A stretch of DNA of 7,210 nucleotides, taken from positions 1 to 7,210 of the forward strand of contig JAHRVZ010000440.1 of the NCBI GenBank assembly GCA_019090405.1. The letters are read 5' to 3'. This DNA is from Paracoccaceae bacterium. GTDB taxonomy: Bacteria > Pseudomonadota > Alphaproteobacteria > Rhodobacterales > Rhodobacteraceae. The notes under the pieces are model-generated. The model had not been told where the DNA came from and did not search any database. It worked only from the letters and a program-made list of their open reading frames with translations. Below are positions 7,031-7,210 of this stretch, in pieces (the first letter of the stretch is position 1; each line of letters begins with the position of its first letter). The translations under genes were made by a program, and so were the position numbers.

Positions 7031-7053
7031 GGGCCGGTCAAAACAACCGGCCC
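7031..7053 (-). promoter_or_regulatory. Intercistronic hairpin between the substrate-binding gene and the ATPase gene
   Basis: gggccggt (7031-7038) and accggccc (7046-7053) form a perfect 8-base GC-rich stem with a 7-base loop. It sits in the 42-base gap, 7 bases after the stop of the binding-protein gene and 12 bases before the ATPase ATG, read on the - strand. There is no clean T run after it on the - strand (atctgttt), so it looks more like an attenuating or RNA-stabilising hairpin than a full terminator. Such a structure would favour the binding protein over the membrane and ATPase subunits. On the + strand it is followed by gatcctttt, also not a strong terminator. Confidence 0.6.
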
Positions 7054-7060
7054 GATCCTT

Positions 7061-7210
7061 TTACTTGTCAGAGACAGGTGGCGCGTCGTTTACGTTAACG
7101 CGGAACATACCGTCCCTAATGGACTGTTCGGTCTCTTTGACCTTGGCCAAAGTGTCCGCCGATACCAGCGTTTCATCAACAACCAGCGATCCGCCGCCAT
7201 AGCCCATAAA
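7061..7210 (-). CDS. BMP-family (PnrA/Med-like) ABC transporter substrate-binding protein, C-terminal 49 residues only
   Basis: The frame runs on the - strand from the right window edge to a TAA at 7063-7061 and was too short to stand alone as a complete gene. The visible tail reads FMGYGGGSLVVDETLVSAD, then TLAKVKETEQSIRDGMFRVN, then VNDAPPVSDK. This fits the C-terminal helix of BMP/PnrA-type binding proteins, where a conserved 'V..K...A...I.dG.f' helix precedes the end of the protein. The protein should be a periplasmic nucleoside- or base-binding protein delivering substrate to the permeases encoded downstream. Its position first in the operon, before an ATPase and two permeases, is the standard order for this transporter class. 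The N-terminus, signal peptide, ligand pocket and operon promoter are outside the window, so ligand type cannot be judged. Confidence 0.85.
   Translation of the reverse strand, partial: FMGYGGGSLVVDETLVSADTLAKVKETEQSIRDGMFRVNVNDAPPVSDK

Noticed and set aside
1..7210. CRISPR arrays, insertion sequences, rRNA genes, toxin-antitoxin or phage genes
   Set aside because: No regularly spaced repeats, transposase or integrase proteins or RNA gene motifs were seen; nearly all of the window is covered by well-defined metabolic and transport genes.

Overview
The window looks like a piece of an alphaproteobacterial chromosome, most likely from the Rhodobacteraceae (Roseobacter group). The grounds are the moderately GC-rich coding style, the style of the proteins, and an intergenic hairpin (gcctccggcgggg followed by a T run, about 2162-2182) of a type I remember as very common between genes in that family. 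No database search was run, so the taxonomic call is inference.

Left part (1-2059, + strand): a selenium module. The 3' part of selD (selenide, water dikinase; its N-terminus lies outside the window) is followed after 137 bases by mnmH/selU (tRNA 2-selenouridine synthase). SelD makes selenophosphate, and MnmH uses it to convert 2-thiouridine to 2-selenouridine at the wobble position of certain tRNAs. The 137-base gap is not plain spacer: it carries a 98-base unit bounded by 14-base inverted repeats with one mismatch, containing a further hairpin and a 12-base palindrome.

Middle (2060-2200): a short convergent gap with one terminator-like hairpin and no gene.

Right part (2201-7210, - strand, transcribed right to left): a compact operon for uptake and deamination of a nucleobase or nucleoside. 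In order of transcription it has the C-terminus of a BMP-family (PnrA/Med-like) substrate-binding lipoprotein, a double-domain ABC ATPase, two BPD_transp_2 permeases and a CodA-type deaminase. The three genes from the ATPase to the second permease overlap by 4 and 1 bases. The deaminase follows after 11 bases, with a Shine-Dalgarno that overlaps the preceding stop codon. A strong hairpin separates the substrate-binding gene from the ATPase gene, which would suit higher output of the binding protein.

The most interesting point is the deaminase active site. All metal and catalytic residues of E. coli CodA are present, but the residue matching CodA Asp314 is Cys. Loss of that Asp is the published signature that separates 5-methylcytosine deaminases (including one from Rhodobacter sphaeroides) from ordinary cytosine deaminases. 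The operon may therefore be a 5-methylcytosine scavenging cassette with its own importer. All genes belong to known families; I found no wholly new protein system.
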